Shown piece after piece: positions 46,171-60,000 of a stretch of 64,000 nucleotides of DNA; within the stretch, counting starts at the first letter, position 1; each line of letters opens with the position of its first letter. The notes under the pieces are model-generated. The model was not told where the DNA came from. It worked only from the letters and a program-made list of their open reading frames with translations, and did no database searches. The position numbers and the translations under genes are program-made. Source of the DNA: Microthyrium microscopicum (Eukaryota; Ascomycota; Dothideomycetes; Microthyriales; Microthyriaceae); contig MU004233.1 in NCBI GenBank assembly GCA_010405405.1, forward strand, positions 629,922-693,921, given 5' to 3'.

Positions 46171-46206
46171 TCTAGAATTATCTAGAATTATCTAGAATTA
46201 TCTAAA
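46171..46206. repeat. 10-bp tandem repeat (tctagaatta)
   Basis: Three perfect head-to-tail copies of tctagaatta at 46171-46200, followed by a degenerate fourth. It lies in RIP-mutated DNA just after the assembly gap. Confidence 0.85.
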
Positions 46207-49200
46207 AGAATTAAAAGCTCTTACTTATCCCTATTAGGATTAAATACTTTATTATATTATAGTATTAGATCTTAACTTTATAGACTATCTTATTATAGGC
46301 GTATTAAGATTAAGTTCTATAATGCTATACCCTTCTTATTATTATCTATAATCTATATCTCCTTCTTCTAGCTTAAGTCCTTACTTATAAGATAGAATAA
46401 TAGGGCATAATTTAGATCTTTCTTATTATTAATAGCATCTATAATATCCTAAAGAGTTAGAAGGCTCTTAAGGTTTAGTAGCTTAGTTTCTATCTATCCT
46501 AGTTTAGTAAACTAAATATATATCCTCTCTAGCTAGTTCTTATTACTAGGTTCTATTTATATAATTTATTAGTAATTAGAGCCTATATATTTACTTAAAT
46601 ATATAAGACTTACTTATTAGGTCTATATAATTAGGATTATTCTACTTATTATTTACTTTATACTTATTATTAGCTAAGAACTTACTATATAATACTACTT
46701 TCTTAGGCTATAGAGTATATCTTTTATATCTATATTGCTTATTAAACCTAGCTTTAGAACTACTTTACTTACGCCCTAAATATTATAGTAGCTTAAAGAA
46801 GTCTTAGTTCTTATTATCTTCTTAAGTAGGTAGATTATAATTATCTTCCTATATAGGCTAAAATTTTGCCTAAATAATAATATTAGTAAGATTATTACTA
46901 GTTTTTTAAAGAACGTACTTTATAAAGCTTATTAATATTATTATAGTTAGAAGTATATATATCTAATATTAGCTTTTATTACTCTTTATATTATACCCTA
47001 GTTTTATATAATATAAGATCTTTAATAGTTTTTTAAATAAGTAAGCTCGTTTTTTATTTTAAATAAAGTAGTTATAAGTTCTATTATTTAAGCTATTTTT
47101 AATAACTTACTATAGTTACTAGTTAGTATTATATTATTTATTTAATAACCTAAATTACCTTAACACGTAGGTAGGTTATACTAAAAATTATTAACTCTTT
47201 AAATAATAGTCTCTATATATAGCTTAATAAGTATATAGATATATATAATAAGTTTACCTAAAAATAGCAATTCTATAGTCTTTATAGCCTAGTAGTCTCT
47301 AGAATATTTCCTACCCTAGCTAAGTATAAAGGTTTTACGCTTATAACTAATACGTAAATAAAATAGTAAGTTATTAATAAGAAAGGAGATTATCTTACTA
47401 GTAAATAATATATATTCTTAGAGGTATTATTAATATATAGTTATAATTTAGTCTTATTTAAAAATATAAACTTATATAAGGTTTACTCTCTTTATTTTTA
47501 CTATACTTATATAATTTAGTAAAGTTACTATCTTTTCTTAGCTACTTAGTAAACTTCTATACGTCTAGTTTCTTAATTTTAAGTAATCTTAAGAATATAG
47601 AGTTAAATAATACTAATTAATATATATCTTACTTAGTCTAGATATTTAGTAATAATACTTTTAACTATTTAGATATAGTAATTCTATACTAACTAATATA
47701 GTACTATATCTAAGTAGTTTTTAAAATTAGCTAAATCCTATATATACTATATCTAAGAAGATATAAGAATAAACTTATATTCCTATAGAATTAGTTATAC
47801 TTAAATATAGTTAGTACCTCTAAGATATTAATTACTATAGTTAGGAACTTAGGTAGCACCTCTTTTAAATATACCTTATAGTAATAGTTTTAAAGCTTAT
47901 TACCTATTATACTTTACTTACTAGTACTATTTTAATAATTTAGCTAAGGATCTAAGTTATACTTACTATTAAGAGTAGCTAAGGTTAATTTATTTATAGT
48001 TAACCTAATAACTCTATTATTATATAAACCTTAGCTTAGTATAGGTTCTTATTTACTTTTCCTTATAGGTAAATATAAACTTTATAATAGACTAGATTTA
48101 TTAATAAGATTATTAGTATTATAATAATAAGCTTAGAGAGAAATAGTCATTTAAAGGCTATATATAGTTACTAAGGTATAGAAACTAGTAAACTAGATTA
48201 TATAAATTATAAAGAGAGCTTATCTATATTTATACTATATATAAAGCAATTACTAAGAAGATAATTACCTAAGCTAGGAATAGATATTTAGTCTATATTA
48301 AAAGATAGTAAGTTATATATTTACGCTTATCTTAGTTTTTATAAATAGAAATAACTTAGCGTAGCGTCTTTATTACTTATAGCTTAAAAAGGGCTATAGT
48401 TAGAAAAATCTACTTTAATACTATTATATTAGCTTATATATATAATAAAGTAGAAGCAAAATAGAATAAAAGAGATAGATACTAGTATATTATATAATAC
48501 TACGTTATCTATTAAGCTTTTCTAAGTAATTACATTACTATAACTAATAAAATAAAGAGAAGAGGTTTCTAGAATAGTCTAAGACTTATATATCTATTAG
48601 TATTTATTAGCTTTTTAGATAAATCTAGATAAATAAATAATAGAAATACTTAGCTACTACTAAAAGACTTATCTAAAGTATTTATAGGTCCTATATCTTA
48701 GGTAGCTTTTAGAGCTTCGTTAAAAGTAGCGTTTAATACTATATAAGAATTACGACTTAGTTAATATTTAATAGGAATTATTCTTTTAGAAATTATTAAG
48801 CTAGTTTTTAGATAGTTAAGTAAGCCTAACTTAGAGTTTAGGGCCTAGAGTTTATTAATACTTTTAGATTTATAAGTACTATTTCGCTTAATAATAGTAC
48901 TTTTAACTTATATTTATCTAGTTAGGTCTAAAAACTCTATTTATTTATCTAGCTAGTAAGTAATTATTATATTAGCTAATATTTAGTTTAGTAAGTATAT
49001 TTAAAGTATATTATATTAGTATTAGACATTTACTTTATAAAGTCTATTTTATTTTATTTATTATAGCTTAAAAGGTCTTAAGCTATAAGGTCTTATAATA
49101 GAGGTCTACTATCCCTAGTAAAGAAGAATATATAAATTAGAATCTAATAAAAGTAAATTATAAGTTAGAAAAATATACGTAGTAGTTTACTTAGCTTTAT

Positions 49201-49694
49201 CTCTTTTTATACCTTAACCTTTATAAGCTTTTATAAGTTTATTCCTTATCTTACTTTTTATAATATTACTTTACCCTACTAAATTTATTATAATTTTATT
49301 AACTTAGTATAGGCTTATTTAAGAGGTTATATTATATATAAAACATATTATTAAGATTTAAATATTAAAGTAAAGTAGTAGTAAAAATCTAATAAGTATA
49401 ATATTATAATAAAGATTACTAGGTATATAGGTATTTTAATAAAAATATATAATTAGTAGAACTTTAAATAAGTATAGTAGAGAATAAGAAGTAGATTATA
49501 TAGAATAATAAAAAAAGAAAATAATATTTTAAAAGTTATACTATATAATGCATAAAAGATATTAATACTAGAACTAATTTTAGTAGCGTTTTTTATTACT
49601 TTTTAACTCTTAACTAATATAATATATATTAAGTATATACGAAGGTTATATTCTTAAAACTCATTTAGCTATTATTATTAGTTCTTATTAAATA

Positions 49695-50170
49695 AGCTAT
49701 TCTAAGGATTATATAAAAGGGATAAGAGGAAGTAAGTTATATTAAGTCGTTTCTACGTTACGCTATATTAATATAAGAGGTTAAATTAAAGCAAATCGTA
49801 GGATTCTATTTAGCTATTACTTTCTATTATTATTAAATCTATTAATTTTAAGGCTACGTAAAAAGGGCTAAAGATTATTAAGTTGTACTAAGTAATTTCT
49901 ATACTATGCTATATTAAAGTAGAGGCTAGGTAGTAATTTTATATTATAAAATTAGGTTTAGCCTACTATTATATTTAATTATTATCTAATACGCTAATTA
50001 TTATATATACTAATTCTTAGGCTATATAAAAGGAGCCTAAGATTATAAGCTTATACTAAGCTATTTCTATATCTCTTTATATTAAAGTAAAGGCTAAGCA
50101 TTAATTTATATTATAAAGTTACGTTTAGCTATATTAATCTATATTATAAAGTCACGTTTAGCTATTACGT
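49695..50170. repeat. Three degenerate repeats of about 150-170 bp
   Basis: Similar blocks begin near 49701, 49848 and 50015. Each has an aaagg/aaaaggg core followed by a tactaagt-atttcta-act-t segment and a ttaaag-agaggcta-like end. After the third, a 30-bp sub-repeat (atattataaagt-acgtttagct) occurs twice. They may be LTR fragments or a minisatellite; the decay prevents a decision. Confidence 0.45.
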
Positions 50171-51354
50171 TAATATATTATTAAATATATAAGTAAACTT
50201 AAGTATTATATAAGATAAATAGAAGATTTATAGTTCGTAGTTAGTAATAATAAGATAAGCTAAATCTAAATAATTAGATAGAAGTTAGTATTAAACTTAC
50301 GCTATTTCTTATAAGAACGTCTTAATCGTTACTCTATTAAGCTACTAAAAGTTTATATCCTTTTTTATTACTACTATACTACTATAATAAGTAAAATACT
50401 AACTATTATTATTACTTCTTCTACGTAAGATAAGTTAATTATTTACTAAATTATTTTAAGAATACGTAAATATATTTAGCTATTAACCTTTACTAGCTAG
50501 AGTAAGCTTATCTAATTTATATAAAGAGATACTTTTAATAAAGAGGCTAGTATTAAACTTTTTAATTACTTTATTTAGATAACTAGTTTATTAGTAATTA
50601 CTATTACGTTATTTTATAATAACTAGTTTATCTCTCTTAATTATAAGTAAGCTATAGAAGCTACCTTTATTACTAATTAAGTTAATATAGAGTTTAAACT
50701 TATAGAGTCTATAAGTCCTAAAGTACTATATTAGTTACTATCTTTATATATATTAATAAATAATAGTTAGATATTAGGTATTACTATACTTATAGTCTAC
50801 GCTTACTTAATAAGTTTAGACTCTTTTATTATTATATAATAGTTTAATTTTAATTTCATATATTAAACTTAGTAAAATATTAGTTAACTATTATAGTACT
50901 AATTATAAGTACTATTCTAACCTTCTATAGATAATTACTTAATCTATATATTATATAACTATCTACTTTTCTATAAATATAGTAGTAAATACGTTAACTA
51001 TATATAGACTAGCTATACTTTAATAAGTTATATTAATTCTATAAAAACTTACTATAAGGTATATAAAAAGATACTAGAGAATAGTATTTTAATAATCTTA
51101 TAATATATAAATAATTCTCTATACGTACGAGCCTATTAGCTAGTTAATATTATTAGATAGAACCTAATATTTATAGTACTATAGAATACTATTTCTTAGT
51201 TAAATCCTACTAGTATATAAAGAATAAGTAATACTTTTTAGTTTTATTAAATAGGACTACTAAACTTAGCTAATATATGCTAAAAGTTTAATTAAGATAC
51301 TTCTTTAATATTAGAATTACTAATAATTATTAACTCTAACTTATTAGATATTAC

Positions 51355-51715
51355 TCTAGAGTTAGAGTTATAGACTTCTTTTATTATAAAGCTTAAGACT
51401 TCTATTAAATAATTACTAGACTAGAAGTTATAATAAGCACCTTATTTTATAACCTTTATTAAATAACCTCTAGAACTAGAGTTATAAGCTTTATCTATTA
51501 TAAAGCTTAAGATCCTTATTAAATAAGCTCTAGACCTAGAGTTATAGGCTCCTTCCCTTATAAAGCTTAAGGCCCCTATTAAATAAGCTCTAGACCTAGA
51601 GTTATAGACTCCTTCTATTATAAAGCTTAAGGCTCTTATTAAATAAGCTCTAGGCCTAAAGTTATAGGCTATTTCTATTATAAAGCTTAAAGACTTTATT
51701 AAATAAGCTCTAAAG
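51355..51715 (-). repeat. 60-bp tandem array inside a decayed reading frame
   Basis: Six copies with an exact 60-bp period, so they align on consecutive 60-base rows. On the minus strand four complete neighbouring copies (rows 51481 to 51661) have no stop and read as a 20-residue repeat with a core such as RAYLI-ALSFI. Because 60 is a multiple of three, the array keeps frame. The open phase extends with few stops from about 51060 to 51900. The protein family is not recognised. Confidence 0.75.
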
Positions 51716-54700
51716 TATTTTATTAAAACTAAGTTATAATTATTTCTTTAACCTAAGATAAAAGCTAGCTCTTAAGTTTTATTAGAAGCTTCTATTAAGC
51801 CTAACATAGAGCTACTTTTTAATACTAAGCTTAAAGTATTTTTTAAAGCTAAAATAAATACTACTATATTAGGAACTAAAATATAGCTTAATCCTTAGAT
51901 ATCTAACGAACCTATACTTAATTAACCTATAGTATTATCTACTATTTATACTAAGTAGCTAATAGACTTTAAACGCTATTAACTTAATAAATATATATAA
52001 ACGTATTAAGAAGGTAACTAGTTTATTATATAAAAGTAATAAAATAAATAACGCGCCTTAAAAAGTAAGAAAGTACCTAAACTAAAGCTAGGGTTTAGAT
52101 TAATATATATAAGGATTTAATATCTAAAGCTAACCTATTCTACTAGGCTATTAAGATCTAATACTAATTTATTTTACCTAAAGAACGTTTACTTTATTAA
52201 CTATAAAGTTATAAAGCTAAGTTTTAATTTAGGAATTAAGTATTCTAATATACCTTAGTATCTTATTTATAATAATTAACGTTATACTTCATTCTAATTA
52301 TTAATATATTTCTTAGATTAAAGAGAGAAGAAGAACTTATAATAGTCTAAAGATTACGTAGTAATAAATTATATTTTATCTCTTAATTTATTTTATTACT
52401 TTAAATTTAGTAGTCTATTGCTTAATTAATATAGCACTATTAATTACTTTATAAAATAAGACCTTACTATTAATAGGAGTTCTTTTTATTTAATTAAATT
52501 TATAAAAAAGTAAGAGCTCTTTATATTACTTATACTTAAAGAACTCTTTAAAAAACTTAATTATAGTATTATAATTTAGAGTATTAGCATTTTTTCTAGA
52601 ACTATTATAGCTACTATTTATAAACTTTCTATAGTCTAGAGCATAAATATAGTTACTTACTATCTTATAAATATATATTTATATATCTATAACTACTAAG
52701 AAGGAGTTAGAGTCTAGAAGTATATATAGCTATACCTTAGGTTATATATTACTATAATCTTAGGATTATTTTAATTCTCTTAGCCTTAAGCTTTAAGAAG
52801 ATACTAGTAGAGTTTTATTAGTAATAAACCCTATCTATTATTAATAGATAATTAAAGTTAGAATAAAAGTTTACTTATATATATTCTAAATTTAGGCTTT
52901 TATTTATTTCTATTAGCGTATATTTTATTAGTAATAGTAAACTAATATAAGAAGCAATCTTTATTATTTATCCTTATATATAGCTTTATTATATCTTATA
53001 CTTAGCTAACATAATCTTCTAATATATAAATGGCCTTATTTAGCTAGTAGTTATATACTTAGATATTATATAATATTAGTAATTATCTCTTACTTTTCCT
53101 TATATATATTATAGTTATTAAGACTATAGTATAAGTCTTAAAGTTACTTCTTTATAGCTATAGCTAATTAGATATATTTATTTAAGTTTATATTAAGTCG
53201 TTATATTAGCTCCTCCTTAGTTATATTTAAATACTTTTTTAAGCTATCCTACTATCTAGCTATATTATCTTTTAAAAGTCTAATTGTAATATAGAGGAGT
53301 TATTAAGTAAAGAGAATAGTATAAAATTAAAGTTAGAATAGGGAGAATATACTAAAGATTAATAATAAGTATATTATAAAAATTAAGAGTTATAAATTTA
53401 TTATAATATAGAAAGGAGAATATAAAGAAAATATACTATAGTAGTACTTAAATAGTTAGAAATACGTTATTATTTAGAACTACGCGCTACTTATAACTAA
53501 ATTTATTAGTTTTAAAAGCTTATATATTAAGCTTATAAATATCTTTATGCTATTAGAAAAAGACTTATAGACTTATATCTAGGTTAGTAGTTATAGTTAG
53601 ATTATATTTACGTATAAGATATAAAGTAAGTAGTAGTATTTAGCATTAATAATATAATAAAGTAAATATTCTTTAAGATTATATAAGATATTTCTAGAAA
53701 TTTCTAGACTTATCTAGATTTTCTAGACTTTTCTAGATATACTATTATTTAAGATTTATATGCTTTTAGGAAAGGTTACTTTATAAATATATCTATAGCT
53801 TAGAATTACTACCTTTATATTCTTTATATTATAATATATAGTACTATAGATTTTATTCTCTAATATAATAAATTAGCTAATAATTATAATTATTTTAATA
53901 TTATAGGGTTATAACCTCTACGTTACTATAGTTTTACTTTATAACTTATTATTTAATATATTTACTATACTTAGATAGTAACTAAGTCTAGTATATGAAT
54001 TCTAAGAAGTAATATTTATTTTAGATATAGTTAAAATATTCTATACTCTATTATAATAGAGGTCTAAATAATAGATCGTTTCTAACCCTTTCTAGTAACT
54101 AGCCTCTTATATATTAATATCTTATAAACTTTTATTATTAACGTAAGATTTCTAGTAATAACTTACTTACTAGTTTTATAATTTAAGGAATTATATATTT
54201 ATAAAATAAACTATACTTATTAAGATAAAGAGAGTTATATAGGTAATAGTTTAGATATTCTAGCTTGTTTATTATTAGCTCTCTATATTTAAAATAATTA
54301 ATAGCTATATAGTTTTACTTATAGGATTACTATCCTTATTCTTATTAAGTTAAGGAATATTAGTACTAAAAGATATATCGTAGTAATAAAGCCTTTAATT
54401 ATAATCTTCTACTTCTAAAAGTAAATCTATAGTAATAGCTTTAGGTTTAATAACTCTAATAAATTAATAAAAGGATTAGTAATTATTATTATTATTTTAT
54501 TCTTATTTAAAAGTAAGGTAAGTAAATTAAGAGTACGCTATAAAGCTTAAGAACTATCTATAGCTACCTATACATAGTTACTACTATATAATAAGTTTAT
54601 CTTAAATAGGTATTATTATAGACTTTAATATAGCTAGTTTACTTATAATTAGTATTAATTAAATAATAAAAAGTAGTATAAATAAAATAGAAGTCTAATA

Positions 54701-55309
54701 GCTATTTTATATAAAGTAGACTTATAATAAGATTACGTTTTTTCTTTACTATAGTAGTTAAAAGCCTTAGTATATTACCTAAGATACTACGTTACGTTCT
54801 AAATTCTATATTATATAATCTATTATAAACCTTATAGCCTCTTATAAACGTAATTCTACTAAATACTTTATTTATAAAGTGCTAGAAATAAGTACCTAAG
54901 TATATATAATTTTTAATATTTTTTAAGTTATTCCTACTAAGGTAAATAAGAGGTATACCTACTTAGAAATAAATAGAAATAATATAAAAAGAAAATATAA
55001 TATACTTAAATATTTTAGATTTAATAACTCTAGTTAATATTATACCCTCTTAATAAGAATTAAAAGCTTTTCTATTTTTAATAAATAATAATATTTCATA
55101 ATATAGACTAGGTTATACTAATTAATCTATAAAGCGTACTAATAAAACTAAATAGTAATAATTACTATTTAGTTCTTTACTTAAAGCGTTAACCTCTTCT
55201 ATTTTAATTTTTAGCCTAAATATAATTAATAGTAATAATTTAGACTTTTATTACTCTTAAATTATTATATTAGCTTAGTTTTATAGCTAATTATAATAGT
55301 TTAGTTATT

Positions 55310-57060
55310 CTTTATATTTACTTACTATATCTCTTCTTCTTTTATCTTTTATTCTACTTATTCTTTTTTCTCTTCTTTCTTCTTTTCTTATTCTTTATTC
55401 TTTTTACTTATAATCTTTTTCTTCTCTTCTTTCTTTTTATTTACTATTTTAAGATATAGATAGAGAAGGTAGTAGTAATAGTCTTAATATAGTAAATAGT
55501 TTTATAGCTAAGATTTATTTTATCTTAATAGACTCTACTCTTCCTTCCTTAAGGATAATATCTTAATCTTTATATTAACTAATATATATTTAATATAAAG
55601 GTATAGTTACTATAGATAAGAAAAAATAAGTAGTAGAAAAAAAGATAAGAAGCCTTAAAGCTTAGTAGTAATTTTAAGTTTAAAACCTTATATAACTTTT
55701 TTAATAGTTAATTAGATTCTTAGATTTTAAAAGTAATAAAGTAATCCCTTCTATTAAATATATCTATAGCTTAAGATTCTATTTTCCTTAATTACTACTT
55801 TTAATTACTATCTCTCTTATAACTTATCCTATTATTTACTATATATTTCTTATAAATAAGTATATTTAGAATATTTAAGGTTATATTAGAGAGCTCCCTA
55901 ATATAGAGATTAGAACCTTTAAAATAAGAAAGTATAGATAAAGAAAATTATTTAAGCTTTTAAAGCTAATATTATTAATTAACTTTAATATAGTAACTAT
56001 AGATTCTATATAATAACTTTTAGTTTCTACCTAATAAAGAGTATTTTATATCTTAAACTCTAGGCTTTCTTAGCCTCTTTAGCTACTACCTTAACCTTAT
56101 TTTTAAGTATAGTCTTCTCTAATAAGTTAGTAACTTCTTTTACCTTAGCTTTCTCCTTTAACTAAGCCTTCTTTATAGCTTTCTTTATAATCTTCTTTAT
56201 ATACTTCTTTATCTTCTTTACGTTCTTTAGTTTCTTTATATTCTTAGCTTTTAAGTAGAAATATAAAATATAGTAAACCTACTCTTAGTAGAATAGATAA
56301 TTACGCAACTATAACTTTATATTTATAGAATAATTAGTCTATACTTAATTATTCTAGAGAATTATAGTTCTTACTCTTAATTTTATTTATATCTTAAATA
56401 TTACTTTACTCTTCCTTAAACTTCTTAAAAATTAGCCTAAGGTGCTTTAAGTAGGTCTAATTAAAGCATAGTAGTACCTATTTAAGTAAATCCTAATAAG
56501 AGATATAAGAGGGATAAGTTGCTATAATTAGAATAGGTATATATTAAAGTATATATCTAAATAAAGCCTATTATAGAGAAGTATAATTATAGTTAATGCA
56601 TTAGGATTAAACGCTATTTAAATTTAGATACTATATTAGGTTTTTTAAGATTTATATATTTATATAAGCCTATTAGATTTATAAAAGCTTAACTAAGTTT
56701 ATAGATTATCTTAGTATAAAAGATAATATAATATTTATAGTTATTAGTAGTAGACATAATACTAAAATAAATAAAGATATTAAGTATAAAGATAAAGTTA
56801 AATAAGCAAGCTAAGAATTAAAACTAGTAATAATTATTATAAGTAAGTCCTAGATTTAGATAGTAAAGTTACTTAGACTAGTAGTTTATTATTAAAGTTA
56901 TAAAAAGATATAGCCTTTCCTATCTAATTAAATAGAACTTAATACCTTAAGTTTAAGCCTTCTTAACCTTTAGTTCCTTATTTTTATCTTTTTCTATCTT
57001 TCTCTCCTTTATTACCTTTTTCTTAGCCTTTAAATATAAATAAAGTAGATAATAGAATTA
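55310..57060 (-). mobile_element. Lys-rich decayed frames, possibly a pogo/Fot1-like DNA transposon
   Basis: Three pyrimidine-rich stretches on the plus strand (55320-55450, 56060-56260, 56950-57050) read on the minus strand as Lys/Glu/Ala-rich helical segments, for example AKNIKKLKNVKKIKKYIKK with one stop in about 65 codons. Just before the middle one, at about 56600-56620, a minus-strand frame contains IAFNPNALTI, like the W-PFNP motif that precedes the basic tail of pogo/Fot1 DDE transposases. The DDE core itself was not found. The call is tentative. Confidence 0.35.
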
Positions 57061-60000
57061 ATCCTAATAAAGAAAGTAGTTACGTAGCTAAATCTTTTCT
57101 AATTTATCTAAGTATATTAATAATGCTAGTATTATAATATAGTATAATTTACTAATCTTCTACTAATAGAGATAATAAATTTACTTATAGAAAAGCTAAA
57201 ATTAAAGGATTAAACTATTAATTTTCATTTTTAAGGAAGTTCTAATATTATAAATAAATAGAAGGAAAATTAGTAGAATACTCTATTAGAATATTAGCTT
57301 AGATTATTAATTACTTAATAATATAAATAATATAGCTTTATAATTCTTCCTAAGCTCTTTACCTAAGATTCTAGTAAGAGCTATAAAAACTAATAGTACT
57401 ATATTATTTACTTTATAAGTTAATATTACTAAGAAAAAAAAATATAAATAAAATAATATTTATAAATAGATATAGCTAGGTTATATCTTATAAATATACG
57501 CTAGAAAATATTTAGCTAAATAAATACTCTATAAGCTATAAGGCGTTATTATTTATTCTTATTATTCTTCTATCTCTCTCTAGATTCTTTTAGCTATTAG
57601 ATATATCTATTAGTCTAGTTAAGATATTTAAATTTACTATAAAAGCGCATTTTATATATTAATAATAATAATATTAACTTTAAGTATATTTTCTAATATC
57701 TTATATTATTAATAATTTAATAGTAGTACTTTAACCCTTACTATAAACTAAACTAATTATATATAAAGTTATTTATTAAATTTATTATCTCTAGGCTTTA
57801 TCTTAATTATAACTAAACTCTTTTTAATATTTTAGTATATATTATTTTTAATATTCTTTAGGTATTTCTATATCTCTTCTATAAATAGAAAAGCTAGGGC
57901 TTCCTTAGGTTAGGACACTAATTTAGTTAACTTAGGCTAAGTTAGTCTTAATTTAAGATATATCTATAAATCCTTAAGTCTTATTAGTTATACTACTTAA
58001 TTTTTAGAATAAGCCTTTATAAAACCTATAGTATTTAATTAAAGCTTATTAATATTCTATAATAGTATATTAATTAGATTATTATTTAAGTATAATACGT
58101 TAATTAAGATATACTTTACTATATTACCTACTTAAAGAACTCTTCTAATACCCTAAGTCTAATTACTTAGTAATATTAGAATAGATATTATAATTAGATA
58201 CTTTACTTACTATTAGTTACTTTTAGTACTATAACTACTATACATTCTAACTAAAACCTAAATATTCTTATTAAAGAGGTATTTACCTACTCTTAATAGC
58301 ATTTAACTACTTATAGTAGACTTTAGAATATTTTAGAAAAAGTAATAGATATTAGCTTTATTACGTAAAGATAAGCTAGTTCTTAAATAGCCTACTTTAA
58401 TTAAAAATAACTTTTTACTTAATATACTAATTTTAGTAAAATAAAGTACTTAGAGATTAAATTTCTTAATTATATATTAAAGCGCTATTATAATTATACT
58501 AGCAAAAGTAAAATACTTTATAATAATTAAGACCTTACCTTATTATAAGCTTTATTCCTTTTACTTTTTATTAAGAAAGTACGTTTCTAGGTTAGTATAG
58601 ACTTTTTTAATAATCTTTATTACGTACTATATTTAAGCGCTTATCTTTAAAAACTAAAAGGCTTTTTTAATAAAAAGATTATCTTTAAACTTAGCTAGTT
58701 TCTTAGAGTTAAGCTTTAGAAATAGGCTACTATTAATTCTTACTAGTATATAATAAAGATTATCTTTAGTTTATCCTTTAATTTTCTTTACTTATTTTAA
58801 TATTAATAGATAAGGCACCTTAATAATAAGTTTATAATATATAATCTTAGTAGAGGTTTAGTAGACTATATAGTTAGCTAGCTTAGCTTATATCTATTTA
58901 GCTTAATATAGTTTACTTTTATACTAAGTACTAGAGTTATTAATAATAGTTATCTTTAGTTTATTTATTTACGCCACTATATATTTATTAAGCTTATTTA
59001 TAAGCTATATTACTTCTAAGTCTATTATATTAATAATAATAAGCCTTATTTTATTTAAAGGTAGCATAATACACTTTTAATTAAAAAGCTCTATATCTAT
59101 TATATAGCAGAGTTTAAATAAGGTATATATATTAGCTAAAGTAGTACTTACTTAAACTTATTCTCTTATAAGCTATTTCTCTTCTCTTTTATTAAAATAC
59201 TTACGTAATCTTATATCTTTCGTAATAAGTATAGTAATCTAACTAGAAATAATATTAAGTAATAAAAAGGTAAATAATATATAGTTATTAATAAAGATTA
59301 CCTAATCTTTCTTTAATTCCTATTTAAGAAACTCCTTAATATCTTTATTAGTATTAAAGAAGTAAATATATTATATATTCGCTAAGTAAGTAATTAGGTT
59401 TAGTTAGCTTACTATAGTATTATAATATATCTTAAATTAACCTAATATAGTAGCTCTAGACTATATACTATAATAGTACTTTAATAATATATAACTAAGT
59501 ATATAGGTTTCTTTATTAATATTAGAATAAGTTAGGTTATTTAGTATTTAATATCTATAAAACTTATTTAAAACTAAGACTTTAACTATAAAGTATTTTT
59601 AACTACGTAGGTATTTATCTCTATTTACTACTAATTCTATATTAGTATAGAGGTAGTTCTTAGGTTTTAGAGTTCTATAATATTTAGTTTTCTATTTTTC
59701 TAACTACGCTTATAAAAGTCTTATAATTAGTTATAAAACTTAAGATATATATAAACCTAATATTATTAGTATAATAATACTAGTCTGCTTAAGTATTCTA
59801 AAATTAGTTTTAAAATTAGTAAAAAGTCTATACGCATAGGAGACTTTATTTAGAAATATAAACTTAGGTTTTATGCTTAAATAGTTAATATAGAGGGTAA
59901 ATACCTAGTTAGGCTTACTTTTATATTTTAAGGTATTAATTACTTTTTCTTATTCGTTTAACTAAACTAAGATTATAGATATAATTATTTATATATAGTT

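Noticed and set aside
55320-55450. Polypyrimidine tract as a regulatory or triplex element
   Set aside because: On the other strand it reads as a Lys/Glu-rich decayed coding segment like two neighbours, which explains the bias better.
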